Below, one piece after another: positions 23,801 to 39,400 of a DNA stretch of 64,000 nt. Source of the DNA: Typha latifolia (taxonomy: Eukaryota; Streptophyta; Magnoliopsida; Poales; Typhaceae). Numbering within the stretch: position 1 is the stretch's first letter; each line of letters opens with the position of its first letter. The position numbers and the translations under genes are program-made. The notes under the pieces were generated by a model. The model saw nothing but the letters and a program-made list of their open reading frames with translations. It was not told where the DNA came from and did no database searches. Location of the stretch: contig CM034103.1 of the NCBI GenBank assembly GCA_019914945.1, forward strand, positions 11,594,001 to 11,658,000. Direction: 5' to 3'.

Positions 23801-24414
23801 GCAAATGGTTTTTAACCATTAAAGAGTCAAACAAAGAGGCTATTCTTTGGTTACCTTTTCATTTCTAACTCAACGACAAGTTGTTTAGGTACGCTGGAGT
23901 CACCCAGAATATACATATCTTTCCAGTCAACAAACAAATTAAATGCGAACAAGATCGACGTAAGATATTATGACGTAGTTTGATGCGAGTTTGCAATATC
24001 CAGATTGATCAGAATGTATGTATAAGACTTGGAAACTAATACAAAATTCTGGATTTTATGACGTAATGATTCGCAGATATCTGGGAAAATCATCAAGTAG
24101 GAACAATGATTAGATCATACTAGCCCCTATAAGCTCTAATGCAGCTAACAACAGTTACAAATGACCAAAACTTTGTCAAATTAGCAGCTATACAGAATGG
24201 TTGAAAAAGATTACAAGTAGAAATCAATATCTATCATGTCCTTGGATGCTAGCCATTGATCAGTACAAAATGTTAGCTATTCATTGGATTCTTGGAGTAG
24301 CTTTCAGATGACATATGATAAGCTTAGTCATTCACTAATCGAAACTTCCATCAAGAATAAATACGAATAGCTGGATGTGAGTCTTCAAGATTCTCAAATA
24401 TCATCAAATCCTTG

Positions 24415-27400
24415 TCAATAATAGTAGAGAGATGCTAAGCAAATTAGTGCATCTGTCAGAAGAAGGCCAAGTGCATCAAAAACATATTTCGGTGCAAATA
24501 ATCCCCAAACCTGCAAGATTAAAACAGAAAAATGTATAAGCTATACTTGTAAGATCAATATAGAGATGATGTACACAACCACCAAATGGATGCCTGCAAA
24601 TAGAACTGATCAACTCTTTAGACCAACTCAGAAGGATCGGATTAGAACCAGCCTGAATGGAGTGGTCAGTTCAGAAGGAGGCCTACAAATAAAATAGACT
24701 GACTATTCATCAACATAGAAACGATCTGGTTAGAACCAACCTGAATTGAATTTCCAGTTCAGATGGAAGCAAGCATTCTCAGGTGGTTCCAAATTTTGAC
24801 CATGGCAATGTCTACTAACATGCAGGAGCTGGATTTTCATCCAAAATGAGGGTGAAGCACTCGCTGTCCTTGGTCAGACTACTATTAGTTTTTCAGGCTA
24901 AGATTCTTCTGTTCTCTAAAGCTATGGAGACTCCTAAAAGAAAGATGTGTGTAACAAGACTGGTAATTATAACCACAAACCCATAGTACAATTATGGTGC
25001 AATGCTATGCTGGAGGATGGGACAGATATACTTTGAAAACTCAAGGAGTCAAAAGTTGTACATTTTGTGAGGGTAATGGCATTCACACTAGATGACTGCA
25101 CAAGCTCTCCCAAGACTCATCAAGCGCCAAAACTCTGGACAAATAACTTTCTTTCCCTGTCCAGCAGGATAAGTCTGATATTCGAATAAACAATTATGGG
25201 CCCAGATGTCCTTTTATAATTCAGGGAGAAGGTACTCTCATATCAAGGACCAATGTGCATAGAAGATGAATATTAAAATGAAAATGGTACTCTAGTCACA
25301 TTGCATCATTGGACCCATAAGACTTTGTAATCTGGCTAAATTTCGAAATAGGCATCTCTCTCAGAATTCCTTTCTACCTAACTGAAAACGGTCATGTTTC
25401 CTCCACAGTTTGTCAGCATATAGTAGTAACTTTTTGAGTGAAGTCTAAAAGTTTCCTACTACTTCTCTTTCCAAAAATCTTGAGATTAAGTCAAGCTCTG
25501 CCCATAGATTCTACTATATTTTCAAATTTCAACTATCAAAACTGGAGAGTGGTCTTAACACAAATTGTAAGTGATTAAGAATCTGTATTGGCCAGCTCAA
25601 CAGACTCTTGAATGTTCTGAATGCAACAACTGAACTTGAAATAGTACTTACCATCAAATGACGCCTTTGAATGGAGACACATATGACCGTCAATGTAGTG
25701 GTCATTGCTGTTGCGAGACCATAAATCAAAAATATCTGTATTGGATTAAAAAATTACAAATCATGTGAGCTGAAAAATACATAAAATATAATATTTGGAG
25801 ATCCGAAAAGAAAAATCATTTTCTGGTATGCAGAACGAAAAATCACCAATTGAAATAGGGTGCCTCTTAGATATAGGATTCAAAAAATTTAGACGAATAA
25901 ATAGTTTAGAAAATAAATGATGGAATTAGCAAATACTTAGCTTCACACACTCTCGTCTCGTTCACTTTAGGAATAAGGACAATTTTAGAATAGGTATTTA
26001 TATTTGTTATTTTCAAAATAAGGCATTTATTATAACTATTCTTATACTCACTTGTATCTTAGAATAAAAGTGTAACAATTATTTTTAATGTAATATAAAG
26101 TGAAAGAAAGGATGAAAAAAATATTTATTTTTTCTAACACTATAAAAATACCCTTTAATTTGATATAAAATAGATTGATGGGATAGATAGACTATTAAAG
26201 CTTTATATATGCAATGCATGTATCCATGTATACATTATCATTCGATATATGCAATGCTTTAACATTGCGCTACTATGTGTGCAATGCTTTGGAGGCTGCT
26301 ACCAATGTAATGCTTGATCATTACCTGTGCAATATCCGAAAGGCAGATGTGTAATGCTTAAAAGGTAGGTACGAAATTGTTATATACGAATACAACACTG
26401 TTCATCAATAGTTCATCGATACTATTCACTATTATTCATTGGTTACTATTTGTAGGTGTTTGAATGAGAGGATTAATAAATTATAATAGACATTGATAAG
26501 ATGTTTGAGAGAGGAGAGAAGAGAGATGTCAGAACTAGAGAAAAAAAAAATTATTGGGGGTTGAGAGAGGAGGGTGCACGTGCAGCCCCTCCCCTCTTCC
26601 TCTCTGGCACGCAACGAGGCGCAGAGATCTTATCTAATCCGAATCGGATTAGATTTGATCTTCTTTTAATCTATAAATTAAAACCCTAATCCCTTCTCTC
26701 TCTCTCTCTCTACTTAACTATCTCAGCCCTCTTCTCTCTTCTTCCTCCCCTCTTTCGCTTTCTTCTTCCTCACCGTTGGAGTCACGCCGTGGAATCGGCC
26801 CGCCAGAGCACCGCCGGACCATCGGAGACCACCACGTGACTCCTTAGTAAGCCTTCTCCCACCCCTCAAATTAAATTTCAATTTAATAAAGTAAATTAAA
26901 AATACCTAATTTGGGGGTTCTTCGGCTTCATCGACAAATTTGGCTGGCCAGCAGTTTCGGATCGCAGCCGCTCCGTCTAGAAGCATCTTGCTGTTGGCCT
27001 CGTGCCGTGGGCGTTCACCGTTGGTGCCCTCGTGGCTCCGGTCGCCGTCGGCCATGAGATCGATCGCCGTTCGCGGGTTCTCCTTCACCTCGCGAGGACG
27101 GTGGCACCGTGTGGGTGTTGGGGAGCTAAGGGCGCGGCCGGCGAACCGTCGCCGCGATGGCCGCCGGCATCTCCCTTTCTCTCTCTTTTCCTCTCTTTTC
27201 CTTTCTCTCTTTCTCTCTCTCTTCGGCTTGGAGAAGACAAACTTGGGCAACCGAGTCTGATCTTCTCCCTTTTTATTTTTGGATTCAAGTCAGGTTGGAT
27301 TCGAATCCAAGGAACCCGACCCGGTTCCATTAGTTAATTGGATTGGGCCTTGGGCCCAATCCATTTAGGTGTAAGTTGCTTGGGCTGCGGGCTAACTAAA

Positions 27401-30400
27401 GCCCAACCCAACTGAATTGGGCTTATTTTGGCCCAAATTAATAATTATTGAGTTAAATTGTAGAAAAATTTTAATATTTTTTTAATTAAAAATGTTATTG
27501 TTATTTATTATTAAAGGTGATGATTTTTAGCACGTGAGCTAGGGATTTGAGATTCAGTTGTCTTGCCTAGACTCAGATGAGTAAGTTCACTCACATATTT
27601 ATTTTATTATATTTCGTACCTTTGTCAGATCATGTAAATTTTCTGTGTGCAAATTATTTATTTCACCCTTACGTGTAAAAATTTAATTGTTATAATTTCT
27701 GTGTGCAAATCTATTTATTTCATCTGTACGTGCGAAAATTTAATTGTTATATTTTCTGTATGCATTTAATCATTATACTCAGTGCATCACCATACTTCGT
27801 GCAAATATTGAAAATTGTGAAAAGAAAAATGAGACCAGTATTGATACGACTTAGAGAACAGTCTCGGTATAAATTGCTTGCAATTTTCCGTGGTGACTCA
27901 AATCTATCTGGAAGTCCAGGGGAAAGTCGTAAATCAGATCACTGCGGTGACTTTTTTAGGTGACTCTGGCGGAGTTAGAGAACAGTTCTAGGATAAATAA
28001 GAAATTTCCTAGGTGACTCTAATTTCTCTCAACGGTTAGTGGAAAAGACAGAGTGTATTGATCACATAATGATACCATCTGATGACCCTAACCGGATCAG
28101 CTATGAAGAAAAGTCCCGAGCGTCATCTTGAGGTGACTTCTAGTTATTGATGTGGATCCACAGGGTTTAGACCCATTAAGACATATGACGGTATAAATAT
28201 TGAAAAGATGTTAATATGTTGAAACCGTGCAAGGTTACAAGTTGTGACTCTCTCTATTATTGTCATTGTTATTATTTGAAGAGCATGCTTATTGCAAATT
28301 ATTATGGATATTGTTGCTTTTAGTTTAATCTTTTTCAGCATTAATAAATGTAGAATTTATTTGGTTTTTGAGTGGATTCCACTCACTGAGCTATAGTTGT
28401 TGGCTTATGGATTCTATTTTTGTATTTATTTATTTATCTCAGGTAATAGTCAGCGGGGCGACTGAGCGAGATGTACCCGGACTCCACTTCCACTTAGGAT
28501 TCACCTATTTACTTTTCCGCTCTTTTAAATTTTATGCTTTAGATTAGAAAATTTATTTATTTCGTTAGAGACTCAAAAACAATAATATTATTTTATGTAA
28601 ATTGCAATTAGTATGAAATTTAATAAAGCAATTTTTTATTTTACTTATTTATTTGCCATCGTACTTGTAGAAAGTATTATTAAAGCTTCGTGTATCTCAA
28701 GCATATTGAGATGTATGGCCGATCATGATTCCTATTTAGGATCGTGACAAGACCGACACGGCATACGTGCCGGTTGGCACAGGGGTGTGCCACTGGCACA
28801 CCCCGTGCCAAGTGTTGTGCTATTACTAGCACCATAAGTGCCAGCAGCCGGCACGACCATCCATGATCCCATTTCGGCAGTACCCTTGTACTTACCTAGC
28901 CAAGATTAGGGACAAAGTGTATATATATATATATTTATTGGCCTATGCCTAAGATCGTTAGTCTTGGGAGGACAATCAGGCAAACTGTAGGTTGAGTTTG
29001 AGTAGGTAAATTGATCTTGAAAAATGATGATTGTGAAGTAAGGCTTATAGCTCTAGCGGTACTCGATGACCCAGAGTTAGGGCATCTTTTCGAGCCGGGG
29101 GCTTGTGATTTCCTGCAAAGGGTGCGATGATGAGTGTAAGGATGGGCTTATAAACGGGGTTCTTAGTCTCTGAGACCACAGATAACCATCATATGCAGCG
29201 TTGTCAGATATGTACAAGTGACATTACCACTAGATATCTATTTCTCCTCATTGATTAATGGTTTGGGAGAGCTTATGATTTGTTATTATTTATTATGGCA
29301 TAGAGAATTTGGGAGAGCATGTGATATTGTTAATTACCATGAACTTGAAACTCTAGGAATATATCATTACATTTTGTATTATATTGTTCTTACACTGTAA
29401 ATGTATACTTACTAAGCTTTATGCTCACTACCCTTTAGTGAAATATTTTTTAGATTAACAGATGCAATCATGATTATGGAGAAACAGGCGAGAATTAGCT
29501 TTATTGTTATTTAATTTTCGGTATTAGTTATGTTGGCCCTACGTGAGTATTTATTTACTTTATATGTTATGTTATAGATATGTATATGATAAATTTGGAT
29601 TCTTTATCCGATTAATTTTGGTTTATTATTTTTAAATATCTTGTTGAAATGTTTGACCAACGGATCATGTGAGTATCACGTGGGTTCTATCCACGTGAAG
29701 ATGATGTGTGTTTGGTGGTGGGCATTTTCAGTAACAAAATTAACACTTTTTTTTTAATTTCCATATGTTCATCAACCATTGTCATAGTAATTTAACACGA
29801 CTAATTTAGTGGTGGAAATGCTTAAAAGGAGAATTTATCAATGAGAGAGGTCTTCAAATCTAGTAGTAGCACACTGACTCACTACGCATGAAACTAACTA
29901 GATACTTAAATTATATATGGTGTTCCAATTACTTGAAAAGTAAAAAAATAGAAAACAAAATCAAATAGCACAGTAAATGATTTTTGCATAGTTCTAGGTG
30001 CTTTAATAGCTCAACTAGAAATTCACCCTCTGCCACATGAGACTCAGAAATGCATGAGAAGTTTCATGAGAAAGAAATAAACATTGAGTCATTTTTTAAT
30101 TAGGAAGTGAACTAATTACCTGTGTTAGGTTCAAGAGAACAGCAGTCTTCACTTTGTCATTCTTACGACTGTGATATTGGAATATGATAAGAAATGGAAG
30201 ACTGACAATGGGTAGGATGTGAGAAACGCCAAATGTGTCAATGGCAAGTAGGAGACCTTGGCGAAAGATATTGAACTGATCAAATCTGTATAGCAGTAAC
30301 AAGATCAAAGATATATATTTGGAAGAAATATTTTTGTTTTCGCGAAATAAGATCAGCAAGAATAATATAAAAGCACATTAATTTACCCAATAAATGCAGC

Positions 30401-33400
30401 TCCATATCGGAGACCATCAAAGGCACACCTGAAACATATTTTCAGAATCAGAACATTTGAATTACATGCAGTAGAACTCATAATTGTCAGTATGTGTTAT
30501 CAAGAGGCATATTTGCAGAAATCATGACCAACAGTATAATCTAATATCCTAACCTCAATAAACTACATAAGCAACACCTGATTATTTAAAACTTTAAATT
30601 CTGAAATTGTCATTCTTCTCCAATCACATATGGACACACAATATGATCATATCATGTAAAAGGCAATATGGCATGTATGCATACATATACCACATATCGG
30701 GATAAAACTCCAAATTCCATGAAACATTGATATTTGCTAATGCAGACCATGAAATAACTACCTATATTTTCTTCAGAGATCAGGGTTTATGAACGGAGAA
30801 ATTTCAGGACTTCAAAGTGGTGATTGCCTTGTTATCTGGTGTGCTTTAACAAGCTAAGGGAGGAAAGGGTATGCCCACTGTTATGAGCCTTCTTTTTTGC
30901 ACGATTCCATTTGTTTAAATAATTTTTATGCACTCACAATAGATGAGTAAGTCCACATTCATTTCAAGCAGGAGATAAAATTGATCCAGTGACCATAAGC
31001 TCTCTCTATATATGCATGTGAAAACACACATGCAGCCATGTAGAGTAACAGTTTTAGTAAATACATAGGACTATCAACTGTTAATGAAGTAGCCAAGCTT
31101 AAGATATTTATAGTTAGGTACTGACATCTTCTATTTGAGATAAATTTTCAAATTTCAATTGGTGCATGTAAATGAATATTGCAATTCTAATGTGAGCCAG
31201 AACACGGGTCTAAGATTGAAGGTGTAAAGGGTAAACCCATCCAAATGGCAGAAACATACCAGTGTCCGGAAAAGTAAAATAAACAAACTGCCAGAAGACT
31301 CCATTGTGTTACCGAAACAGGGTCATGGACTAACCCTCCCAAGGATTCTCTCCAGCCTTCCTTCTGTGATCTTATTATACACCATGCTGTCATATGGTAA
31401 CAGTAGCATTAATTTAGAATAACTAAAACAAATTAACAAATTAAAGATCTATGGAAAAATAATAAAAAAGGTCATCCAATGAACGAGGCTTCCATCACTA
31501 CAGGGTTAGGGAGGGGAGATGTAATAACCAATGTGGAAAAAGCTATATAATGATACATTTACTATATTTCAAAGTTATCCAACAAATAATTGTTAAAGAC
31601 AAGATTTACATTGTTGGTCTGTTAGATCGTGACTTCTAACTAACAGCTTTAGTTTTTAAGCCAATTGGTTATCTATAGTATCAGAGCAAGCTTTTCAGAG
31701 GTCATGAGAACAAACATCATCAATCCATTCACTATGTCCTATTATCTATTATGGTACAATGTATAGAGATGCACATGAGCAGGCATGTTAAAGACATGAT
31801 AAATATTATTGATATGTTACCTAACAACTAAATTTTTGGATGAAGCAATTATCTAACGATAATAAATTGAGATAATGATTTGCTAATTGACTATACCTCC
31901 AATTACAGATATTATAGCAACAAATGGACCTTGTCTTCCCAATAAAAGCAAGATAGTTGAGCTCCATGTAGAAAGCATGGCCACTGTGGAAACAGTTAAC
32001 CTTTCAGTTGCATTTGAGCTCTCTTTCATGTCCCAGATCCGACAAAAAACAGACAATATTAGTAGCCCAAAGCCAATAGCGTAAACTAATCGGGGAGCCA
32101 AATTTCTTCCAATATCTTGAACAGTTGGGGAATTAGCCGTCCAACTTTCTGAGATCCAGTGAGCTGCTATCAATATATAGCAGAAGACAGTTGCAGTGAT
32201 CATAGAACATATTAAATATCTCCCACAATGTATGCAAGATATGCACTTATAGAGGAGGACAGCCAATAACGCTAGAAAGACAATGGGCAAGATGTCCAAG
32301 AAAACAATCCAAAGATGGTGCCTCTCATCAATGCCAAGAAAACTAACAAAACCAGCGGTCTGCTTAGACATCCCAAATCCAATGCCAAACCTAATGATGA
32401 TGTTCAGAACAAGAAATACAAGTTCCTGCATAGTGAAGCATACAAAATGTTGGGACATTACTGATCTAATGTCTGAAAACCGAGTACACATGAGCTGCAA
32501 GATAGAAAACACTAGGGTTTGTGAGATATCAAAACTCACAGCTGTTCCGAGTTTTCCAATAGCCATTGAGTGCCATACATTAACAATAGCAGTTGTAGCT
32601 AGAAGAAAGTTTGCCACAGTACCCTCTGCCACTATTTCACATAAGAAAAGTGTTCATCAGAAGAATAATCAATTAAGCAGCAGCAAAGGCCGACAAAATA
32701 CTGGACATATTTAATGTAATAGACCAACTATAAACTCACATATGTAACTATTTGATAGAAAAGTGACTGCACGAATTGCCACCAAGATGAACGCACACAT
32801 AAATTTAACAAGGATACCAGAACTGGGTTGTTCCAGGAGATAAGGTTGGCAGAAAGAATGTACCCTTCTAACAGCGAAAATATGAATGAGAATGGATGCT
32901 AACATAAAGCTGAGACCAGTGCCCATTAGTGGCAAATTAAACTCGGTCCATGCAGAGCGAGCAAGCTTGGCAACACTTCCCAAGAAACTAGAATATGCCT
33001 TAACATGCCACCGAAGAGCTGATACCGAACTGTCTAGAATTTCATCATGAATGCCACTTTCAGACAAGCAAATAGTATTTAGGACACTTGACCAGTTCGT
33101 CTGTGCTCTTTTATATAATTCTTCAACATGGTGCAAGTCTTCCACTGGAAGTCCTATTACAGATGTTGTAGAATAAAGATCAATATACCTTTTAACCTGC
33201 GATGCAAAAGCAATTCAGCTGTGACATAAACAACCATCCCAGAGAAAGAAGAAAAACTAATAAAGCATGCTAACCAAGATAGAAGAAACTATTTCAATCC
33301 AGAGATTCATAGGTTGAAGGTAATTAGCAATCTAACATCATCATATAGTGAAGGCAGTGCTTGCTTATATATTACAGGAAGATTTGGAGATCAGGTTCAT

Positions 33401-36400
33401 GATGCCCTACAGATTAAAGATATGATTGATCAAATGAGTAAAAATAAATGCCTGACAACTACCAGATGAGATTCCGTAGTAAGGAGTTCCTTCTGATCTT
33501 CATGAAAAACTTATGAGATAAACTTGCTTATAAATCAAGGTCATGAACATATTGATGACACACATGAAAACCCTCAAACCTACATCTTAGTCTACCTTTA
33601 GCATGTCTCACCATGTGAAATAAGCCTTCCTCTAAGATATAAGGTGTTTGTGTTCAGGCTCCATTAATTTTCCATCCTTGATTGTATAAATATTAAGTAG
33701 GTCAATGATTGAATACATCTCAAGGGTCTGTCAAATTGTAATTGATGGTACATGACTGTTCTTAGAAGATTATGACAGATGCAACAGTAGAAAGGAAAAA
33801 GTAACATTAATCTGGTTTCAATATTTTTTGTACTATGTATCATTTAAGCAAACTACATGGAAAGTAACATAGAACTTCATCAAGTATTATTTCCTCCCAT
33901 GGACATTTTGGGTACTGTGACGCAAATGCACTTCAACTTTACCTGCCAACTGTTTATGCAGAGAACTTTAGCATAATTTTGTATCCATGCTTCCAAATCT
34001 GACCAAAGTGTACTAACATCAGATCTCATCCTTTGTCTATCCCATGTGCCAGCACTTAAAGCATATAGTTCAGGATTAACACAACCAATGCTAGGGAAAA
34101 GAATAAGAAACATTATATCAGCACTGAGATGTTAGCATAAAGTTCCAAAAATTTATATGAACGAAAAGAAAAAACTGTTATATATATCATTAATATGTAA
34201 CAAGTGGCTAGCAGTCACGTATAATATATATATCATATATGTACATATACATGAATGTTGTAGAAAGTAAACTTACATAACTCTAAGAAATTATCATCTA
34301 TTCCATTAAATTGTCCAACAAAACCATTAGACAATAGATTGATAAATTGAATTTATGAGATATAAAAACAGCTGCATACTGGCATCCAGCATGCTGTTAA
34401 TCACACTTGGTGAGCAAAAAAATCCATTTGAATTTTTGAGATACAAAAACAGTTATGTACTGGCATCCGGCATGCTGTTAATCACCCTTGGTGAGCAAAA
34501 AAAATTTCATACTTCTCTTTATATAGATTTAAGGACAAGTATTATTGTTCATACATTTCACAGTATGTGACAGTCGAGTTATATAATATTTCATCACTCT
34601 GAGGCATTAGATAATCAGATTTACACATCCAAATCATACTTGTTGTTAACGGCAACCATAATCATAAACCAGTTTGCTAAAAGCTACCACAGATTCTCAT
34701 GAAAGGTTCTCAAGTTAAAAAGCATCTTGTCATTATTTGGTTGGCCAAGTTTGATGAACCTAGTAAATCTTCATGATGTAGGTGAAAACAATTATTCATC
34801 AAATTTACCAAATCTACATCAATAGCACATAATTTCAGTCAAATGATACACATAAAAAATTTGTTTACAAGAAACAACTGCCTAAGAAATTCATCATGTC
34901 TCTGACAAGAAGGCTGCTAGAAAAATTTAGCACTATCCATTTGACAAATTGGAAGCATATTGACCATAATTCACCAAAGGATTTCTTTCATGATAGCCTG
35001 TCATGGTTCAGTCAACAAACTTCCGGAATAAAAGTTCTAGTGCCAGTCAGACAACATAGGTCTAATTAGTGCTAAATCATCTAAGTCAGGACATATTGTT
35101 TTACATGTACATTACTCAAATTTATAATTAAAAAATTTACAGTAAAGGATAGCTCAGCTTGAGAATGGCAATGCATTTGTGAAATTGCTGCACAATACAA
35201 CTCTATAGTAGGGGAATATGTGCATGGTTTAACTATATGGATAGTAAGTATTGAAAGGAGCCATAAAATTCCACTCCTCCTAGCAGCATGATTTCACCCT
35301 AAAAAAAAAAGGAGTTAAAATGAAAAAATAAAATAAAGTATTACCATAAGTTATGTGTAATATTATCTTAATTTTTTTGATGGCTTTTATGGAAGAAGCA
35401 CAACAAAAGAATCTTCCATTAGAAGAAAGAAAACCCACCACATAATATTTTCTCTTTTAATCCTCTTTTTAATCTTTAATTTCTATGCTTAATATTTGTT
35501 ATTATCTTACAAAGTAAGTGGAAGTATTATGCAAGCAGATGTGGAAATCTCTAACACGAACAATTTTTATAATTGGATATGACCATATCATCTCAATCAA
35601 TTTTGCTATTATTTTAACTCCTCTGGAAAATAAACTAATGATGGTTGGTCAACAACACTACCATTTTCTAAATGGACTACATAAAGAAATCAAAAAGAAA
35701 ATGCAGCACAAGGACATAGAAATTAATAACTTGGAATCAAGTAACCTTTGGATATGAGTATTCAAATAGGAGCATTTCAATACACATTCCGCAATTACAT
35801 CATCAATCATGTTTTAGAGATAGTTAATTAGTTACTATAATAATATAAATCACGGTCAACCAAAAAATAGCTTTACATCATAATATGATAGCAACATAAT
35901 GAACTTTTTAGTATGCTTATCATGCACCTTCCGAAAGGAAAAGGAATACCAAGGAGTGCTGCAATAGTAACTGCAAAGTCGAGCTGCGAGTATATGGAAA
36001 GACATCAAAAAAGAATTATTATTGACTGAAAAATAAGGATGAAGATTCAGAATAGTGACAAAATATCAATTGCACCTGACCTGTTGCAAGGTGCCTACAC
36101 ACATCTTTTCTCCATCCTAAGAATTTGAAACATCACAAAGAAAAGGAAAAGAAGAAAGTCAAACATAACTATCTATGTCAATACATAGCAAGGTAAGAAA
36201 AATAATATTTTTGTAATGCATGCTGCTATAAAAGAACTGGGCTGTAAAGTTGGAGATAGAGTTAACATTGGGATTTGGGCCCACCCAATTCATAAGGGTA
36301 TTGGAACTAAGGAGCGGTTAGTTACCACTATAGCTTCTGAAGATTTGTTGGTTGCTAGCCTGTTGCTAAATTTTACTTCTTATTACGCAATTAGAAAGGG

Positions 36401-39400
36401 GTAAAAAAATTATGCAGAACCATTAATAGGCTACAATTATTAAGGTTCATGATGTTGCTATTTCATTTCATTCTTCAAGTTAGTTATACCTTTTCACCAT
36501 TTAACAACAATGTGAAAGGAAAAAAAAATCCAAATCCAATGAGGAAGGATTAATCCTTAGATCTACTTTGGCAAAGGATGTTATTTGGAAGATCAGATCA
36601 TCCTTACAGAAGAATTGGTCCACAAAATTTGTGTTAAACACATGAAGAATCAGTTAAGCATCAAATCACATTTTATTATATGCATGATCAAAAGACGATT
36701 GATATTACTGAGCAGGGATGACGAATTGCAGCTCATATATTGACAAATGAAATGATACACTCGAGATGCTTTTCACAAATTTCTGGATAGAACGATTATA
36801 ACAAGCTCTATGACAAATTGACAGCCAATAAGCATGGGCTTTCACTTACTTGAAATGACTGATCCAACTAGAACTGTTTTAGTAATTTAGCAAGTACTGA
36901 AATACACAGTAAAAATTGCAATATGAGGTATGTGTTATGCTATAAATTGCAATCAAGGTCAATCAAGGTCACTGACTCATTATATTATCTGTTAGAATCT
37001 ATCCAGATTGCAAACATGGCAATGCAATTGACAGGACAGATGCCTAGGATCCTCCAGAAGTAGAACTATTTCTCAAAAGCCTAAAGCATGAAGCCTGAAA
37101 GGTTGCAATCCATATTAATCCAACTAGACATAGCTAGATTTGTCCAAATGTCGGTCTAGGAGAACATTCAAGCCAACTCAATCGAAATAATCAAATAAGA
37201 ATATACTGCCACAATTAATTGCCAAACTTGACTGCCAAGTTCAGGAATTAACCAATTTAGAACAAGACTAATCAAATCGTTGTTTAACCATCCGCATGGA
37301 AGACAAATGGAGACAGACTAGGCAATCTGGGCCTGGGCCTGCTATGCATCCAACACTCCACTACTTCTATGAGAAATAGCATTTATCACATAAATTAGTT
37401 ATAAGTTAGTTAACCCATGTTACACAAGAATGACGATAAACTTTATCAACCACCCAGTTATAAATCTCAAAGGCTAACAACATGTCGAAGATCTAAATAT
37501 GAAGGCCAACATATATCATACATACATAGATAGAATCCATCATAAGTTATACATATATATATACACACACACACATACATACATAGATCATAAGAATAGA
37601 AGAACCTGAACTATTTAATAGGAGATAGAAGGATGTGAAACAATTTTATTGCCCAACATGTTTCTTGATGCCCGACAATTTATTTCTAAACAAATAGAAT
37701 CCATCATAAGTTCTGTTTCTCTGTCTAATTGACAACCACCTCGTTTTGGTACTTCCTGCTCACCTAGAAGTGCCTACTACTACACCACACTCCACTTGGC
37801 TCTACACATTTACAGAGCTTACCCCTGTCGAGTGTCTGGCAGAGCCCTTCTTCCCTTCCTTTACAGTGATATATTCTGAGCTAAACACTCAAGGCAAAAC
37901 ATACATCTTGAGAAACTTCAAATTTTAATCCTTTTGCTCTTTTTACCTTTTGATCAAAGTTCCACGGCAAGTTTTCATCTGCTTTTTCAACTATTTAGAT
38001 ATGTCTATCTCACATTTCATATGGGTAATCAGATACATAACATCCCTCAATTCTATGATCTTTTCTTCTCATCCTGACATGTGAAGCAGGTTTCATAAAC
38101 GCGAATTGACTATATCTATTGAATACAAGTATAAGGAACACAGTCATTGACAAATGACAATTTACTTTTTTATCTAATATAATATATATATAACATATAT
38201 TGAAGTATTGAACATACTAAGTTGGCCAAAAAAACAACTCCTATAGAGTATATTGTATTTTCATGACTTCTATGAGTATATCATGGAGACAAAAATTAGT
38301 ATCTGTCTTGCTCTACATGTTTGAAAGGCATGCATATGGAAAGCAAGGTTGGTGATGCCAGTTGGCATGTCCTATGCTGATGAAGTATTAGCATCCCGCA
38401 TGGGTGTGCTAGTGATATAGCCCATCGCTAGGGTGTGCCATCATGCCGGTTAGCACGATTTTATTTTCTTTACATTTTAAAACTAATTTGGGGTGTATAA
38501 ATGACAGAGATCTAGCTCAATTTTTCTTTTAAAAATGGAGAAATCAAAGGAAATTTATGATTTCCACTAAAATTGAAATAAAATGCAAAGTTCATATATC
38601 AATTTCTTGAGCTCAAATATAATTTAATAATTTTTAGCTAAAATTTCAGCATAATTAGATTTCACCCCAAGTTTCCCCAAATTTTAAAAAATTCAAATTC
38701 AAAATTAATATGTCAAATTCATTCAAATTGGGTAAAACTTTATATAGGAAGTTAGGAATATATTAGATTAATCACATCAATTAGATTTTAGTTTAAATTA
38801 TTGAACTATTGTCAATTAATGGATGTATTTAATCATATTATGTGTTGAATTATGTTTTTATTTTGATTATTGCTATATCTTTAATAAATAGGTCATTTAC
38901 AATATTATCAATGACAAAATATTTTAATGTAGACTTTAATACGTATATTCAAACCAAAAACATGTATAAAAACCCTAAAAGATATAATAGAGGCATGTCA
39001 ATGTTTATTGAACCTACAAGCCCCATGCTCACGTGCCTTCGGCACGACAATTCTTGGGGGAAGAATAACAATTGAAATAGGCCATTAACTAGAGAGCAAC
39101 AACCAGAACCTTAGTCAGAATACTGTACTTTTAATTAGATACAAGTAATCATAGAACAGCTATATCAAATAAAATGATGAATCCTATTGCATCCATACAC
39201 GTACCAAATCTAGTGTGCATATATTTGCATCAAGAATGGATGAAACAGAACTTGGAGGATTTCTTGGACCCCACGCAAAGAGTGATGTCTCAACCTGCAA
39301 GTGAGACTATTGATCAACATAAATCCTGCACTTGTAAATAGATGGAGGATGAAGCTGACCTCCTCAGCAGTCCCTCCACCATGATCACCATTTAGAGTTT

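Noticed and set aside
26906..27337. GC-rich open frames of about 110 codons on both strands
   Set aside because: They lie in the GC-rich transcribed part of the LTR-like block and are frame shadows on both strands without domain features.
36216..36404. 62-codon frame in PIG-O intron 9
   Set aside because: No family resemblance and no splice partners. It lies within an intron of a well-supported gene.
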